Shown: one piece after another, positions 15,001-26,018 of the stretch
Layout: each line of letters starts with the position of its first letter
Numbering within the stretch: position 1 is the stretch's first letter
Source: Bilabrum cf. latius
Lineage: Eukaryota > Bigyra: Bicosoecida > Bigyra > Bicosoecida
NCBI GenBank assembly: GCA_965178125.1
Contig: OZ237753.1
Span: 310,001 to 374,000, forward strand
DNA length: 64,000 bases
Direction: 5' to 3'
Translations under genes and position numbers: made by a program
Notes under the pieces: generated by a model
Databases searched by the model: none
What the model was told of the DNA's origin: nothing
The model's input: the letters and a program-made list of their open reading frames with translations, nothing else

Positions 15001-16689
15001 TTGGCATGCTGTCCAGACGAAGCAGCCTGCGGGGGTGCAGCGCACCAGCACCGAGTTCTTCCTCCAGAATAACCGAGCCCAGAGGGTCCCCCGGTGCAAG
15101 TGATTGTCCGCACAACAGCTGGGCAGCTCTAAGGCGCTTCCTCTGCCAATATCCAGGAGCTATCGAATGGAGAATCCGACGAGCATCGGCGTCAGGGTCT
15201 GGGATTGGCACTTGCAAGCCTAGCATTTCCTGCTGGTAGGCCGGCGAGGAAAAGGATCGCATGGGCTACCCGTTCATTGTCCACCGCACCTCGCTACCGA
15301 GCGGGGAGGAAGACGCTGCCGCCGAGCTGTGTTTGCCGGATTTGACCACGACGATCTGAGTCGACAGAGCTCTCTCGCACAGCGTGTACTCTACTGGGAC
15401 GGGGTCGAGACAGCGGTACGATGACGAGACAAGCGGTGGCCTGCCGACGTGTGACGCAGCGCGACTCAACTGCAGCCGAAGCAGCACGTACTGCGAGGCC
15501 TGCTCCCGAAAGAAGGCCATCGAGGTCTGACTGGCGTCCAAGCGAGGCCACAGCTCAGACAGCAGGCATGCGAGGCCAGTGCCGCACTCTAGGAGCGGGC
15601 CCAGAGAGGCATAACCCCTGGCTCTGATCGCGAGGCAGAGCCCCCGCAAGATGTGCCCGCCCACCGCCAGGTCCTGCTCATCGCCCTCTCCCAAGCCCCC
15701 GCCGCCATGCCGACCACGGCCACGACCAGTGCCGTTCCCGCGACCTGCTCCCGATGCTGCTGCCCGTGTTGCCTTTGAGCCATCGCCATGCATGCTATCA
15801 AACGCCTGGTACACTGGCTCCAGGAAAGTCTGCAGCGATTCGAGCATGTCGCCAAGGTTGACGAGCGGAGTATCCAGGTCCACGTTCAGCCTGAGCTTGG
15901 TGGAGGGGTCCGCGGCAGATGCGGCGCTCGGCTTGCGGGCTCTCACTAGCATGCCCCCTGCAGTGGCAAGCAATTCTGCCAGGCTTTGCGCGCTGCGGAT
16001 CCGAACGCTGTAGGGGATGTCTCGCCTGGTGGCTGCATCGGACGATTTCGCACCGCTCATTGCGGTCTGTTCCAGCACCCGTGCCAGCTTCTGGACCAGA
16101 GTTGGTCTGCACGCCCTGATGTACTCAGCAGAAGAAAGAATATTCGACTCTCGCAGTATAACGATGGCCTCGAGTGCTAAAGGAGGGTCGGCCACTGCTT
16201 TGCTTGACGAGGAGCTCGCCTTCTTCGCGGCTGCTTTTGAAATGTACGGATGCGGGTGCTGCTGCAGCAGCGACGTACCTGTGAAACCAGAATTTACAAC
16301 AAGCAACACAAATAAGAACCCATGATGACACTTTTCGCCGAATGATGAGCTCAGCCTCTCAGCAACTCACAAAATTGGGCAATCGTGAGGACCTTCGGCA
16401 GCAGCGATGGACCTGGCGTCGTAGAAGCATGAGAGATAGCAGACCGGATGCAGTCAAATATGATGCGCAGTTGTCTATACTGTGGGAGCTTGACTACTAC
16501 TAGCTGGCAATGAGATATCAGGGCACTGCACACCCGCGACCATGTGCAGGAGGGATCTTGAACTGCCTGACCACAAATCAGCCTCAGCTGTCTCGCCGAT
16601 CCCAAGGAAATCGAACGGGTCAAGTCTTTTCTTGAGTCAAGTAAAGCCTAAATTCCTGCGAAACGATGTCGGGCATCAGCTGGCGCCAT
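1..16689 (-). CDS. Giant PI3K-related protein kinase (PIKK), possibly ATM-like; 3' end beyond window
   Basis: Exon 1 is 16689-16371 (ATG at 16689), then a 92-nt GTGAGT...CAG intron, and exon 2 runs from 16278 off the left edge. TAG must be read as Gln: the frame holds nearly fifty TAG and no TAA or TGA, giving 5,532 residues so far. Most of it is Leu/Ala-rich and looks helical, interrupted by low-complexity acidic, Ser and Ala stretches. The last visible residues (about 1-240) match the start of a PIKK catalytic domain: a hydrophobic strand, RPRTVTLFGTDG, then HKGPNEDMRQDQMV and RIFNVLL. This aligns with the family pattern G(S/T)DG...KG..DLRQD..(M/V)....N.LL. The RQD without a following ER, and an N terminus resembling the ATM start, favour ATM/Tel1, but the subfamily is not proven. 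The catalytic loop and FATC would lie left of the window. ATM is normally about 3,000 residues, so this one is unusually long. It is divergent from the gene at 16959. Confidence 0.8.
13666..13711. repeat. Trinucleotide repeats inside the PIKK gene
   Basis: On the plus strand a run of CTG triplets is followed directly by a run of TGA triplets. On the coding (minus) strand these read TCA and GCA codons, giving a poly-Ser then poly-Ala stretch inside the giant kinase frame. The frame is kept, so this is a length-variable coding microsatellite, not a gene boundary. Confidence 0.8.
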
Positions 16690-16958
16690 GGGCTGATCCT
16701 ACGCAAACTCAAGCGGAGATGGTCTGATCCTACGCAGGTCTCCTTAACTCACGAGTAAGTGCGCGCTCTCTATCTTTCGCTGCCGTTGCACTTTCGAGCA
16801 AATTAAGCTACTCAACCAGGTCACCGGACTGCATTTCAAACGAAAATTGCTGAAGCAAGTGCTCCATGGCCACTTGATTCGACGGCGGTGCAAGGAAGGT
16901 TCCTTTGAAGTCTAATGAAGGGCGCATTCGGCCTACTTATGGGACGGATTTCGTGAGA
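16690..16958. promoter_or_regulatory. Divergent intergenic region between PIKK and the unidentified + gene
   Basis: 269 bp separate the ATG of the minus-strand kinase from the first in-frame ATG of the plus-strand gene, so promoters for both should lie here. The sequence has a short direct repeat around CTGATCCTACGCA (about 16693-16706 and 16724-16737) but no clear TATA box. The plus-strand frame stays open upstream to a TGA near 16874. A GTAAGT-like donor near 16755 and a CAG acceptor near 16820 leave room for an untranslated or short coding first exon that I could not resolve. Confidence 0.45.
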
Positions 16959-18698
16959 ATGGACAACTACTATGAAAGGACTTATCAGGACATACAGCAC
17001 CTGATCGATGGACAGAGGAGGCTCGAAGAGTTCTTTGCCCAGATCGTTGCGGGACATCCAATCCAGTCTCCTGGACGGCCATCGCTAGCAACTTTGGTTG
17101 GGTACCGTTGTGGAAGAAAGCTAAAAGCTATTCTACGCGAATCCAATGGCAGCAGGAGGAGATTGGTAGCGCTTATGTGCCAGAAGTATAGTCCTGACGA
17201 GCTCGGCATTTCTGATTGTAAAGCCCAAGAACTACGAGTTGTGCACAGAATAGACCACATTCTAAAGTACAGACGTGCGTGCCGCGTTCAATTCGATGGA
17301 GGCAGGGTTTACCGCGCCGCGCAAGAGGGAAGACCGCTTGAACTGCAAAAGAGGCTCCGGTTGGGAGTCTTGGCAGGGGCCCTGTTCTCGCATCCAGTGG
17401 GGGAAACTAAAGAGCCGGGTGGTGCCACCAGGCCAATTTCAGCTGCATCAGAACCAGATTCAAGCCACAAGTCTCCCGCGCGGGGTAGACCTGAGTACCC
17501 GGCCCGTCCAGCCGCAGCTGCTTGCCTTGGATCCCACGCTGCATGCCTGCAGGTGCTCCTGGACGCTGCCCGGAGCACTTGCGCGGCGGCCCCCCACACC
17601 GCAGCCGTGGCCATGCTCGCTCAGCCAGCGGGTCCTAGCCAGGACTCTGCCATCGGCGCTGCTCTTAGAGGCAAGTGCTCTGGCGAAACCGCGCTTGTGG
17701 TCGCCACGGCGCTGGAAGCTGCGGCAGAGTCCGCGGCAAACAATCTCACACCCCACCAGCTGTGCACGGGCATGCGATGGCTGGCCCGACGCAAGAAGAA
17801 GCTCTAGCATTGGCAGCAGTCCTTGAGGCAGGGCAAGCGAGATCTGCGTGAGGAAATCGATAGAAAGGAACGGATCGAGGCGCATGCCTTCTGGGGGGAG
17901 TGGAGGAGGAGGTTGGATTTTCCAGAAAGGTTCGGGCATCCCACACCAGAGCTATGCGCAGAGTACAGATCAACAGTCAGCTAGATGCGGGACTACCGCA
18001 AGTCACGAAATCCGCTGAGGTCAATGCGCGGAAGGGTGAACACAGCACTCGCGCACGTGCAAGGAATGACGAGTGCCGTGAGCCGGAAGTAGGCTGCCTT
18101 GCGAACCACCGTGCTCGCAGGATTCGGCGCGGCTGCCGCCCTTATAGGCACTCGTCACACGGGCGCAGCAGTCCGGACCCCAGCGCTGCCCTGGCACGAC
18201 GGCCCATCCGACGTGCTTGCGGCCATGGACGCAGCCAGTGCCAGTGCAAGAGGCTGCGGTGGAGGGCCCACGGCTGGCCTGCTTGACGAGCGCGACCATC
18301 ATGATGAGGCTTGTTTGATCAGGCTGTGGACTCCCTGCGATGATCAAATGCGTGTGACGAGTGCGGACGAGGCGGTCGTGGCGGAGATTCACGAGCCACG
18401 GCATGGGTACTGGGTCGGGCTCTGCAATGCGCAGGCGACCGCGACGAGATCGCTTGTTGCGGTGGCAAGCGCCGTGCGGGCGGTCCACGGGCTGCCTGAG
18501 AGCCGTATTAAGGTGGGTACTGAGCTACCAGTAGCTAAGGGCGTAACGAGCGGTGGGCTTGGCGAGGTAGCCGCACTGGGAGGCAGGGCTGGGCTGGCAA
18601 GGGGGTCCGCACGGACCGCCTTGTTGCGCGAGCTTGACTGGATGATGAGGTGCGACAGCGTGCTTGGTGTTTGTATAGGAATACGTAAGCCTTTATGA
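16959..18698 (+). CDS. Unidentified 579-residue protein
   Basis: The frame runs from ATG 16959 to TGA 18696-18698 through three in-frame TAG codons (17805, 17982, 18090) read as Gln. I do not recognise the family. The N-terminal 100 residues are basic and helical (start MDNYYERTYQ), followed by a segment with weak ankyrin-like flavour (YRAAQEGRP, then SGETALVVAT) and a very basic Lys/Arg region around residue 280. After this comes a charged, probably coiled-coil stretch rich in Arg and Glu (about residues 285-375). The C-terminal third is Ala/Gly-rich. No signal peptide or certain membrane segment is visible. The start is the first in-frame ATG, but the frame is open another 85 nt upstream, so an upstream exon is possible. 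It is divergent from the giant kinase and lies 159 bp upstream of the CNOT10-like gene on the same strand. Confidence 0.6.
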
Positions 18699-18857
18699 GT
18701 CGGTATACCATGGACTTCTTCTCTGCCAAGCGTTGCATGCGTGGCACGAGATCCCCACGTCAAGAACGGCGAAATTGTTTTGTTGAGTGATATTTCAGCG
18801 CAGCGCATTCTTATTTATTAGTCTTGATCCAAGCAAAAGCCATCCCATCCGAGCATA

Positions 18858-21800
18858 ATGGATGCCACAGCTGCATTATGCAGCTATGCTTTCATACAGG
18901 AGAATTTCCGTAGCACTGTTCAACAACTTGATGCATACGCCAAGAAGAACGTGAGCATCGCCCAGCTGTCCCAACCCTGAGCGCCTACAGTCTCCAACTA
19001 CCTCGGAAGTTAGCTGAAGTTGTAGCAGGTCGAAGTCTGTATTTCTCTTTCTCGACGTTTGCAGGATTGGGTGGACATCCGGGTACAGCTGAACAGGGCT
19101 CTCGCTACTTTTGCACTCTCCGGTGGTTCAGACCACGCTAGGCTTTTGCACGAAATCACTAGGCTAGAGGAGCAAGCAAACCAGGTACATTAGCAAAGAA
19201 TTAAGGCAGCGTGAGTCCATTGCTGACCAAGCCTTGGCCTCGAAGCAGCGCTGCTGTTCTGGACGCTCGCATGCTTCCGATCCCTACCTCACCTACGATA
19301 CTTCTCAAGCAGCAAGGAATAGGAAGGTTGCGACGATTTATCGCCCAAGCAACAAGCAGAATTGACAGCAATCGCAGCATCAGAGCGCGGTGCGATGCGC
19401 TACAACCAGGCAGTCCTGCTGTTTGCTCTGCAGCGACAGGCGACCGCGGGGCACGTCCTCGAGGTGCTCTTCCAGCTCTCTGACCCGGTGGACGACTGGG
19501 TTGCGATGAGATCTGGTTTCTTGCTGCTTGAAATTTGCGTCCACGCGTACAGAGTGAGGTGTCCGGGTTGCTCACGACATCCACGGGATGGTATTGCTAC
19601 AGACCACTGGTGCCGCTAGCTGCTGGCTGGTTGACTGGCCCAGCTGTCAACCAGCCCAGCTGGCCCAGATAAAGCACCCCCAAATGCATGAGCAGAAGCA
19701 CCTTGATTCCAAGCTATAATGCAGCGCGTGTCGCTGACGACCCTAAATCACTCGCTTCGCTCTCGCTCTCGCGCAGGGCTTCGCCCCGGGCGACACCGTC
19801 GCACTTCCGGTTTTGCAGAGCGCACACCGCATCCTCGACTACCTCCGGGGTCAGAAACCATTCAATGACCCCGCCGCCATCGCGGCAGCCCTTGCGGCTG
19901 GGGAGGCGGGTGGCAGCCCCGAGGTCAAGACAGCGGCTGCGGCTGACGGCAACCCAAAGCACGACGTCACTGCCCAGGAGGCGGTTGCAACCGCAGCGCA
20001 GCCCAAGTCCAGGCACCGCGCCCGGGCTGAGCGTCTGGTGGGCCGTTTTTGGCTCCGGACGTGCGGGTACAGCGCGGAGTTTGCGCTCGTGGGCGGGTCT
20101 CCGGCAGAGGCACGCAGGTACGTGCAGCAGGCCCTGCAGCTGCACGCCAAGCACACCGCCAATGCAGCTGCCATGGATGAAGAAGAGGCCCACGGCAGCA
20201 CGATGCCTCTGTCCGCCATCCCGGAATACGGTTCGAGGAGGGACAGGGAGCTGGATCATTCCGGCTCCGGATCTTCCGGGGGTGGGCGGGCCGGTGACGG
20301 CAAGGGTCGGGGCTCGGGGGGATTAGCCGGGGAACACAACGAGGAGGAGGACCATGACCCGGTCACGGAGGGTTCTTTGCACCTGGCGTCCCTTTCAGAC
20401 CGAGTCTCCACTCTGCTGCTGCGGTCTAGGATCGAAGCGGCTCGGGGCCAGAGGGTGAGGTCCCTCCGTCTTCTCGAGCTCGCTAGGCTCTCGCAGGAGG
20501 GCAGGGGGCCGTTTCGATCCAAGGCGCACGAGTAGGCCGGCCTCGGCTCCAAGTCTCTCGGGGAGGAGCCGAAAATGGAGGGGCAGGCATTCCTCAGCGG
20601 CGGGTCTGCAGAGTCGGCTGCTGTGGGCGGTGATGTCACTACGGGTGCGTCAGACGATGGCGCGGGAGGCCACGCGGTGCTCCGTGACTCGCTCCACGGA
20701 GCCAGGCTGGCCACGCAGGAGGCACAGAGACTCAACGACATGGGCGTGCTGATGGCGCAGGACGGCAGGCACCATAGCGCCATGCTCTTGCTCAGGAAGG
20801 CTCTGGAGTCGTGCCAGGCTGCAGAGGGCGCCACCGCGCGAGCCATCCGGTGCGGCTCCGCGGTCATCGTTTCCAGGGAACAAGGGGCCGACCTGGGCAG
20901 CAAGGCAGACGCGCTGATCGAGGGCCCTGGGTCCACGGCCCTCGCTACCGGCTCTTTGGCCACAAGCTCCTCTGTGGGCGAGGGGCTGCTGCCAACCATC
21001 GGGCCGCCGAGGTGCGAGATCCTTTTTAACGCCGGGCTCACTGCACTGCGGTGCAGACGGCCAGTGAGGGCCTACCGCTACCTCAGGAGGGCAGCTCTCC
21101 AGTTCCGGCAGCGGCCTCGGCTGTGGCTCCGCCTGGCAGAGTGCGCCCTGATTCTGCACGAGCAGGCCAGCGGACAGAGGCCCGAAGCTGCCTCTCCCAA
21201 CGTGCTGGGCGAGCCGGCGCTCCCCATGGAGTCGCACCCCCACGTGATTGGCCAGCCCAGCATCGAAGCCATCAAGGAAGAGATCGCGGCGCGGCGGGAG
21301 CGGAAGGACGCCGCGGCCCCTGCAGAGGGCAGCAAAGACAAGGGGGATGCTTCGTCGTCTTCCGCGGCTGCATCGGGACAGGGCGGCGAGGACGAGGACC
21401 CTACCGTGGAGGAGGTGCTCAGCGCCATGTCCGGCGCCGCCCTTCCGAGCGGGGCATGGGAGGCGGCCTGGAGCTCCTCCGGACTGGTCAAGGGGCGGGC
21501 GGGTGAGGGAACAACGCAGAGGCTCGTGCTAGAGGAAGCACCCGCCACGTGCCCGCCGGATCCGGTGGACAGGCTGGTGAAGCTGGCGGAGCAGGCTGCG
21601 GGGGAGCACGGCGTGGACGAGTCTGCCGAAGAATCGAAAAAAGAGGAGGCAGCTCCAGGTGCCGGCACCGCGGATTCCGGTCCCGGGAAGGAAGCGGCTC
21701 CGGATGCGGAGTGGCCCGCGCTCCCGACACTGAGCTTCGCGCGCGTGTGCTTGCAGAACTGCCTGGCCCTGGTGCCGCAAGCGTCGCAGTTCCAGGTGCC

Positions 21801-22566
21801 AGACCCACCGGCCCCGGGCAACCCTGATGCGCAGACGCTCGCCACGCAGCGCGCAGCCGCCATGCGCGCCGCGCTGGGGCGGTGCAGGCTGCGCCGCGCG
21901 GCCCTTGCAAAGCTCAGCTACATTTGCCTGCTGCAGAGAGACCCCTCAGCCGCCCTCTCCCACGCCATGGACCTGATCCAGGACCCGGAGCCCGTGGCGC
22001 CGCCCCAGGGAACAGACGCGGCGGCCTTCGCGGCCCAGCTGGGCCCCTGGTCCTACTTGGGCAGCATATACGCGAGCGAGGCCCTGTGCCTGCTGGGCCG
22101 GCCCGGCGAAGCCGCGGGCCTGGTGACCCCTGCCGTGCTCGAGGCAGCCACGGGCCGCGCTGCCTTCGACGCGCACGAGACCGCCACTGCCACCTTCGGC
22201 GCAGCAGGCCCGTCGGCCAGGCAGAGGGCGGTCAAGCAACAGTTTGCCCCGCCGCGGGCCGCGGGCAGTGCCCTGTACACCAACCTTGGGGTGGCCTACG
22301 CCCTGAGCGGTGACCTAGCCCTTGCCCAGCAGTATGCGAGCAAGGCGCTGACTGTGGAGCCGCTGGCCAGGGAGGCAAGGACGCTGACGGCTTTCCTCTC
22401 TGCTGCCTCGGGGCGGGCGGCAGAGGGCAAGGACCTCGTCACCCGAGGCGTGGCGCCGGTGACGACCAATTAGCAGCAGTAGCAGTAGCAGCAGCAGCAG
22501 CAAGCTCAGTAGCAGCAGGCGCAAGCTGGGCCCGGACAGGCGGGGCAGGCTCCAGCTGCTCAGTGA
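18858..22566 (+). CDS. CNOT10: CCR4-NOT transcription complex subunit 10 (CNOT10)-like
   Basis: Four exons fit with matching phases: 18858-18950, 19065-19210, 19313-19553 and 19777-22566, giving 1,089 residues. Donors are GTGAGC, GTGAGT and GTGAGG, and all acceptors are CAG. Segments line up in order with CNOT10, a TPR-type helical subunit of the cytoplasmic deadenylase complex: an N-terminal helix pair, NQVH at the end of exon 2, MRYNQAVLLFALQ in exon 3, and in exon 4 ILFNAGLTALRCRRP, PRLWLRLAECAL and FARVCLQNCLALVP. TAG as Gln is needed in exons 2, 3 and 4. The protein is longer than human CNOT10 (about 740 residues) because of acidic, Ala/Gly/Ser-rich inserts between the TPR segments. It ends in a Gln-rich tail (22471-22563) that precedes the TGA at 22564. 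The downstream neighbour is convergent, 185 bp away. Confidence 0.85.
22471..22536 (+). repeat. Polyglutamine tract mixing CAG, CAA and TAG codons
   Basis: At the 3' end of the CNOT10-like gene the frame reads TAG CAG CAG TAG CAG TAG, then four CAG and one CAA, one Ala, then CAG TAG CAG CAG. Under the standard code the protein would stop at the first TAG, yet the Gln-rich frame continues to a TGA at 22564. TAG sits inside a CAG microsatellite exactly where C-to-T changes of CAG would place it, which is direct support for TAG=Gln. Confidence 0.9.
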
Positions 22567-22751
22567 ACAGAGGTGCGCCTATACAGAGAAAGGGGGGCAT
22601 CAACGAAAGGCTGCTTTGCTCTACTTGCGCAGAGTCAGCTCGTAGACTGATCCAGATCTCGAGCCGAAGTTGCTCCCAAATTCGCATGGGTTCAAGATTG
22701 TTTACGTCATTGACAACTTACTTTTGAATCAACCATATTAAAAGCAGATCT

Positions 22752-24245
22752 TCACCACTTGCACCCAGTGAGCCCCGCCTCCGGGTACTCGACCAGCATG
22801 GCGCTCAGAGGGGGCAGCTCGATCGGCTTGGACACGTCCCCGCTCGCTGGAGGCATCGCGGGCACCTCGCCGGAGGCAGACAGGGCCAGCACGTGCCCGT
22901 TCAAGGTCATGTTCGGGCTCGTGTACACCCCGTCAAGTCCCTGCAGCAGGTACTCGTTCCTCACGCTCCCGGGATTGAACCCCGTTGCAGTCACCTCGGC
23001 CGTGCTGTTGAGCAGGTTCATGGTGGTCAGCACCACGGTGCCGTCCATGCGACTCCCGCAGTAGGCGTACGTGCGGATGTACTGCTCCGCCTGCTCCTGG
23101 TCCTTCACGCCCAGCACCGCCTGGCCCACCAGCCGCTTCCACAGAACCGCCGTGTAGTAGTCGGGGTTGGGCACGGCCTCCGGTGTGACGAGCTCGTAGG
23201 CCCCACCGGTGAAGGTCTGCCGGATGACGGCCTTGTGGCCTTTGTATGAGGCATAGCCCAGCTGATCCAACCACCAGAACGTGGAAGCAAACCTGTCACT
23301 GACCCCGTACGTGCCCCCGTCATACGCCGAGGAGGACTCCCCCAGGATGGGCTCCACGTTGGGGAGATACTTGGCCTTGATCTGCTGCACCTGATCGATA
23401 TCAGAGCGAATACTGTCAAGCACCTTAGGCTCGATGAACTGGTACGCCTGGGAGGTGTGTCCGTTTTCATAGTAATGGTGCCAGGTGAGCGCGCCGAGGA
23501 TGTCGCCCTTCCCGCTCTTGGCCAGAGACTCGGCAAACTGCTACAGGAAAGAAATCTGAAACGCAACGTCGCACCCCACAATGCTAGGGGCATCGTACGA
23601 GTCGTTGTTTATTTTGCCGGGTCCATAAATGTCAGACAGCACGCCTGCCAGCGCGATGAAATCCTTGGCCACCGTCTGCGGGTCCATGTCGAACGTAGTC
23701 TTGTTCTTGCTAGCAGAAAGGTCCATCTCGTTGCCCAGCTCCCACCCCACGACTTGCTGGTTCTCCTTGGCGTGCCGGATCAGGCCCTCTGCGTTGTTGG
23801 GGTTCCACTTGCCGCCAGGAGTGCCGTCGCCGGTGCGGTTGAGCTCGCTCAGCCCAAAGACGAGCTTCCATCCGACCTCCTTTGCGAAGTTGGCGAGAGC
23901 ATCGAATGAGGACACATTCACTGGTTGCAACGGCCGCCCTATACTGACAGATGCAGGCCCGTCCTCGCCTTCACTGGCGAATCCTTGATAATAAAGGAAG
24001 TCTGCATCAGTGCCTCCCACCCTAAGCCAGGCTGGACCGAGAGTTTTCGCGAGGCCGATTACCACTTGGTTGTGGTACTAGAATCGGCTACCAAATCCTC
24101 TGTACATTTCGCTGGCATCGATGGTTACGCTGAGAAACTTGGGGTTAATATACTGAGCCACTCCTTGTACTTCTACCGCATGCGAAACAGTCTAATCGCA
24201 GAGAGCTGACCAGGCAACGCTCGCAATTATTATGAACTTAAGCAT
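22752..24245 (-). CDS. Secreted heparanase-like glycoside hydrolase, family GH79 (copy A)
   Basis: The frame runs from ATG 24245 to TGA 22752 through three TAG (Gln) codons and gives 497 residues. It starts with a signal peptide (KFIIIASVAWSAL core). GH79 hallmarks follow in order: WLRVGGTDADF, WELGNE with the presumed acid/base Glu near residue 173, LTWHHYYENG, and LGESSSAY with the presumed nucleophile Glu near residue 303. Heparanase-type enzymes cut glucuronic-acid-containing glycans, here probably outside the cell or in a lysosome. It is the inverted paralogue of the gene at 24407. The two are near-identical over most of their length but differ in the first 60 residues and in a 21-nt patch (about 23541-23561). 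At one N-terminal site this copy has TAG where copy B has CAG. No intron is needed. Confidence 0.88.
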
Positions 24246-24406
24246 GCCCAACGAGGTAAAATGCTTCAATATCGTCCCTGAGTGCCTGTATGCAACGGCT
24301 AGCGCGCACGCCGGCGGCTGCTCCGGATGGATCCATGGCATCCCTGCTCGCTGCATGAACCGAAGGCATCAGTACGGTGACGCAATTCTGACAAGTAACA
24401 AACAAA
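24246..24406. promoter_or_regulatory. Bidirectional intergenic region of the GH79 pair
   Basis: Only 161 bp separate the two divergent ATGs, so a shared bidirectional promoter is likely. The sequence is less GC-rich on its edges (TAATAATTGC-type and AAGTAACAAAC-type runs next to the starts). I see no clear TATA box or palindromic operator. The centre of the inverted duplication falls here, and the similarity between the two arms fades towards it. Confidence 0.5.
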
Positions 24407-25906
24407 ATGCGTCTAACAGTGCTCGCCCTTGCAGCAATTAAGTTGCTCCAGACGGCCTCTGCCACGAGCAAAACGGTGCAAGTGGAGGGGATCGCGCAGC
24501 TGATCAACCCCAAGTTCCTTAGTATCACCCTTGATGCCAGCGAGCTCTTTCACGGATTTGGCAGCCAGTTTCAGTACTAGAACAAAGTGGTTGTCGGTCT
24601 CGCGAAAACCCTCGGGCCGTCTTGGCTCAGGGTGGGAGGCACTGATGCAGACTTCCTCTGGTATCAAGGATTCGCCAGTGAAGGCGAGGACGGGCCTGCA
24701 TACACAGCTGTACAGTTGGGGCATGCTGTACAACCAGTGAATGTGTCCTCATTCGATGCTCTCGCCAACTTCGCAAAGGAGGTCGGATGGAAGCTCGTCT
24801 TTGGGCTGAGCGAGCTCAACCGTACCAGCGACGGCACTCCTGGCGGCAAGTGGAACCCCAGCAACGCAGAGGGCCTGATCAGGCACGCCAAGGAGAACCA
24901 GCAAGTCGTGGGGTGGGAGCTGGGCAACGAGATGGACCAGTCCACCAAGCATAACAAGACTACGTTCGACATGGACCCGCAGACGGTGGCCAAGGATTTC
25001 ATCGCGCTGGCAGGCGTGCTGTCTGACATTTATGGACCCGGCAAAATAAACAACGACTCGTACGATGCCCCTAGCATTGTGGGGTGCGATGTTGCGGGAA
25101 GTCTGGATTATTTAGAGCAGTTTGCCGAGTCTCTGGCCAAGAGCGGGAAGGGCGACATCCTCGGCGCGCTCACCTGGCACCATTACTATGAAAATGGACA
25201 CACCTCCCATGCATACCAGTTCATCGAGCCTAAGGTGCTTGACAAGGTCAGGTCCGGCATCGATCAGGTGCAGCAGATTAAGGCCAAGTATCTCCCCAAC
25301 GTGGAGCCCATCCTGGGAGAGTCCTCCTCGGCGTATGACGGGGGCACGTACGGGGTCAGTGACAGGTTTGCTTCCACGTTCTGGTGGTTGGATCAGCTGG
25401 GCTATGCCTCATACAAAGGCCACAAGGCCGTCATCCGGCAGACCTTCACGGGTGGGGCCTACGAGCTCGTCACACCGGAGGCCGTGCCCAACCCCGACTA
25501 CTACACGGCGGTTCTGTGGAAGCGGCTGGTGGGCCAGGCGGTGCTGGGCGTGAAGGACCAGGAGCAGGCGGAGCAGTACATCCGCACGTACGCCTACTGC
25601 GGGAGTCGCATGGACGGCACCGTGGTGCTGACCACCATGAACCTGCTCAACAGCACGGCCGAGGTGACTGCAACGGGGTTCAATCCCGGGAGCGTGAGGA
25701 ACGAGTACCTGCTGCAGGGACTTGACGGGGTGTACACGAGCCCGAACATGACCTTGAACGGACACGTGCTGGCCCTGTCTGCCTCCGGCGAGGTGCCCGC
25801 GATGCCTCCAGCGAGCGGGGACGTGTCCAAGCCGATCGAGCTGCCCCCTCTGAGCGCCATGCTGGTCGAGTACCCGGAGGCGGGGCTAATCTGGTGCAAG
25901 ATTTGA
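24407..25906 (+). CDS. Secreted heparanase-like glycoside hydrolase, family GH79 (copy B)
   Basis: The frame runs from ATG 24407 to TGA 25904-25906, 499 residues, with one TAG (24578) read as Gln. The N terminus is a signal peptide (LTVLALAAIKLL core). The catalytic features are WELGNE (Glu near 175) and LGESSSAYDGG (Glu near 305), with WHHYYENG and the conserved DPDYYTAVLWKRLVG-like region (here NPDYYTAVLWKRLVG) before the C-terminal beta-sandwich. Length and motif order match animal heparanase and related GH79 enzymes. Without the TAG reading, the ORF would start inside the domain and lose the signal peptide. The gene is convergent with tafazzin, and a minisatellite fills most of the gap. 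It pairs head to head with copy A. Confidence 0.9.
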
Positions 25907-26018
25907 GCGGGATTAGCCCCATTTCTTGATCAGTTTTCTTGGTTGATTCTTATTCTCGTGTGTAATAAATCATGCAGACTCTTGCATCGCAGAGCCTTTC
26001 GATCAACCTCTCCCATGG

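Larger units (their letters stand above)
22752..25906. repeat. Inverted gene duplication (two GH79 arms)
   Basis: 22752-24245 (minus) and 24407-25906 (plus) are reverse-complement copies of one gene. From the second half of the N-terminal domain to the stop the coding sequences match almost codon for codon, including silent sites, over more than 1 kb. The signal peptides, about 60 N-terminal residues and one 21-nt patch are clearly diverged. This suggests a recent duplication or ongoing gene conversion limited to the 3' two thirds. Confidence 0.85.

Noticed and set aside
19190-19198. Splice donor GTACAT after the GCAAACCAG codons in CNOT10 exon 2
   Set aside because: Reading on through CAT TAG as His-Gln gives the conserved NQVH match and reaches a strong GTGAGT donor with the correct phase.
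23541-23561. A 20-nt mini-intron in GH79 copy A ending in TTTCTTTCCTGTAG
   Set aside because: The other copy has an equal-length coding stretch at the same place, and the frame stays open with TAG as Gln. A 20-nt intron is far below the others seen.
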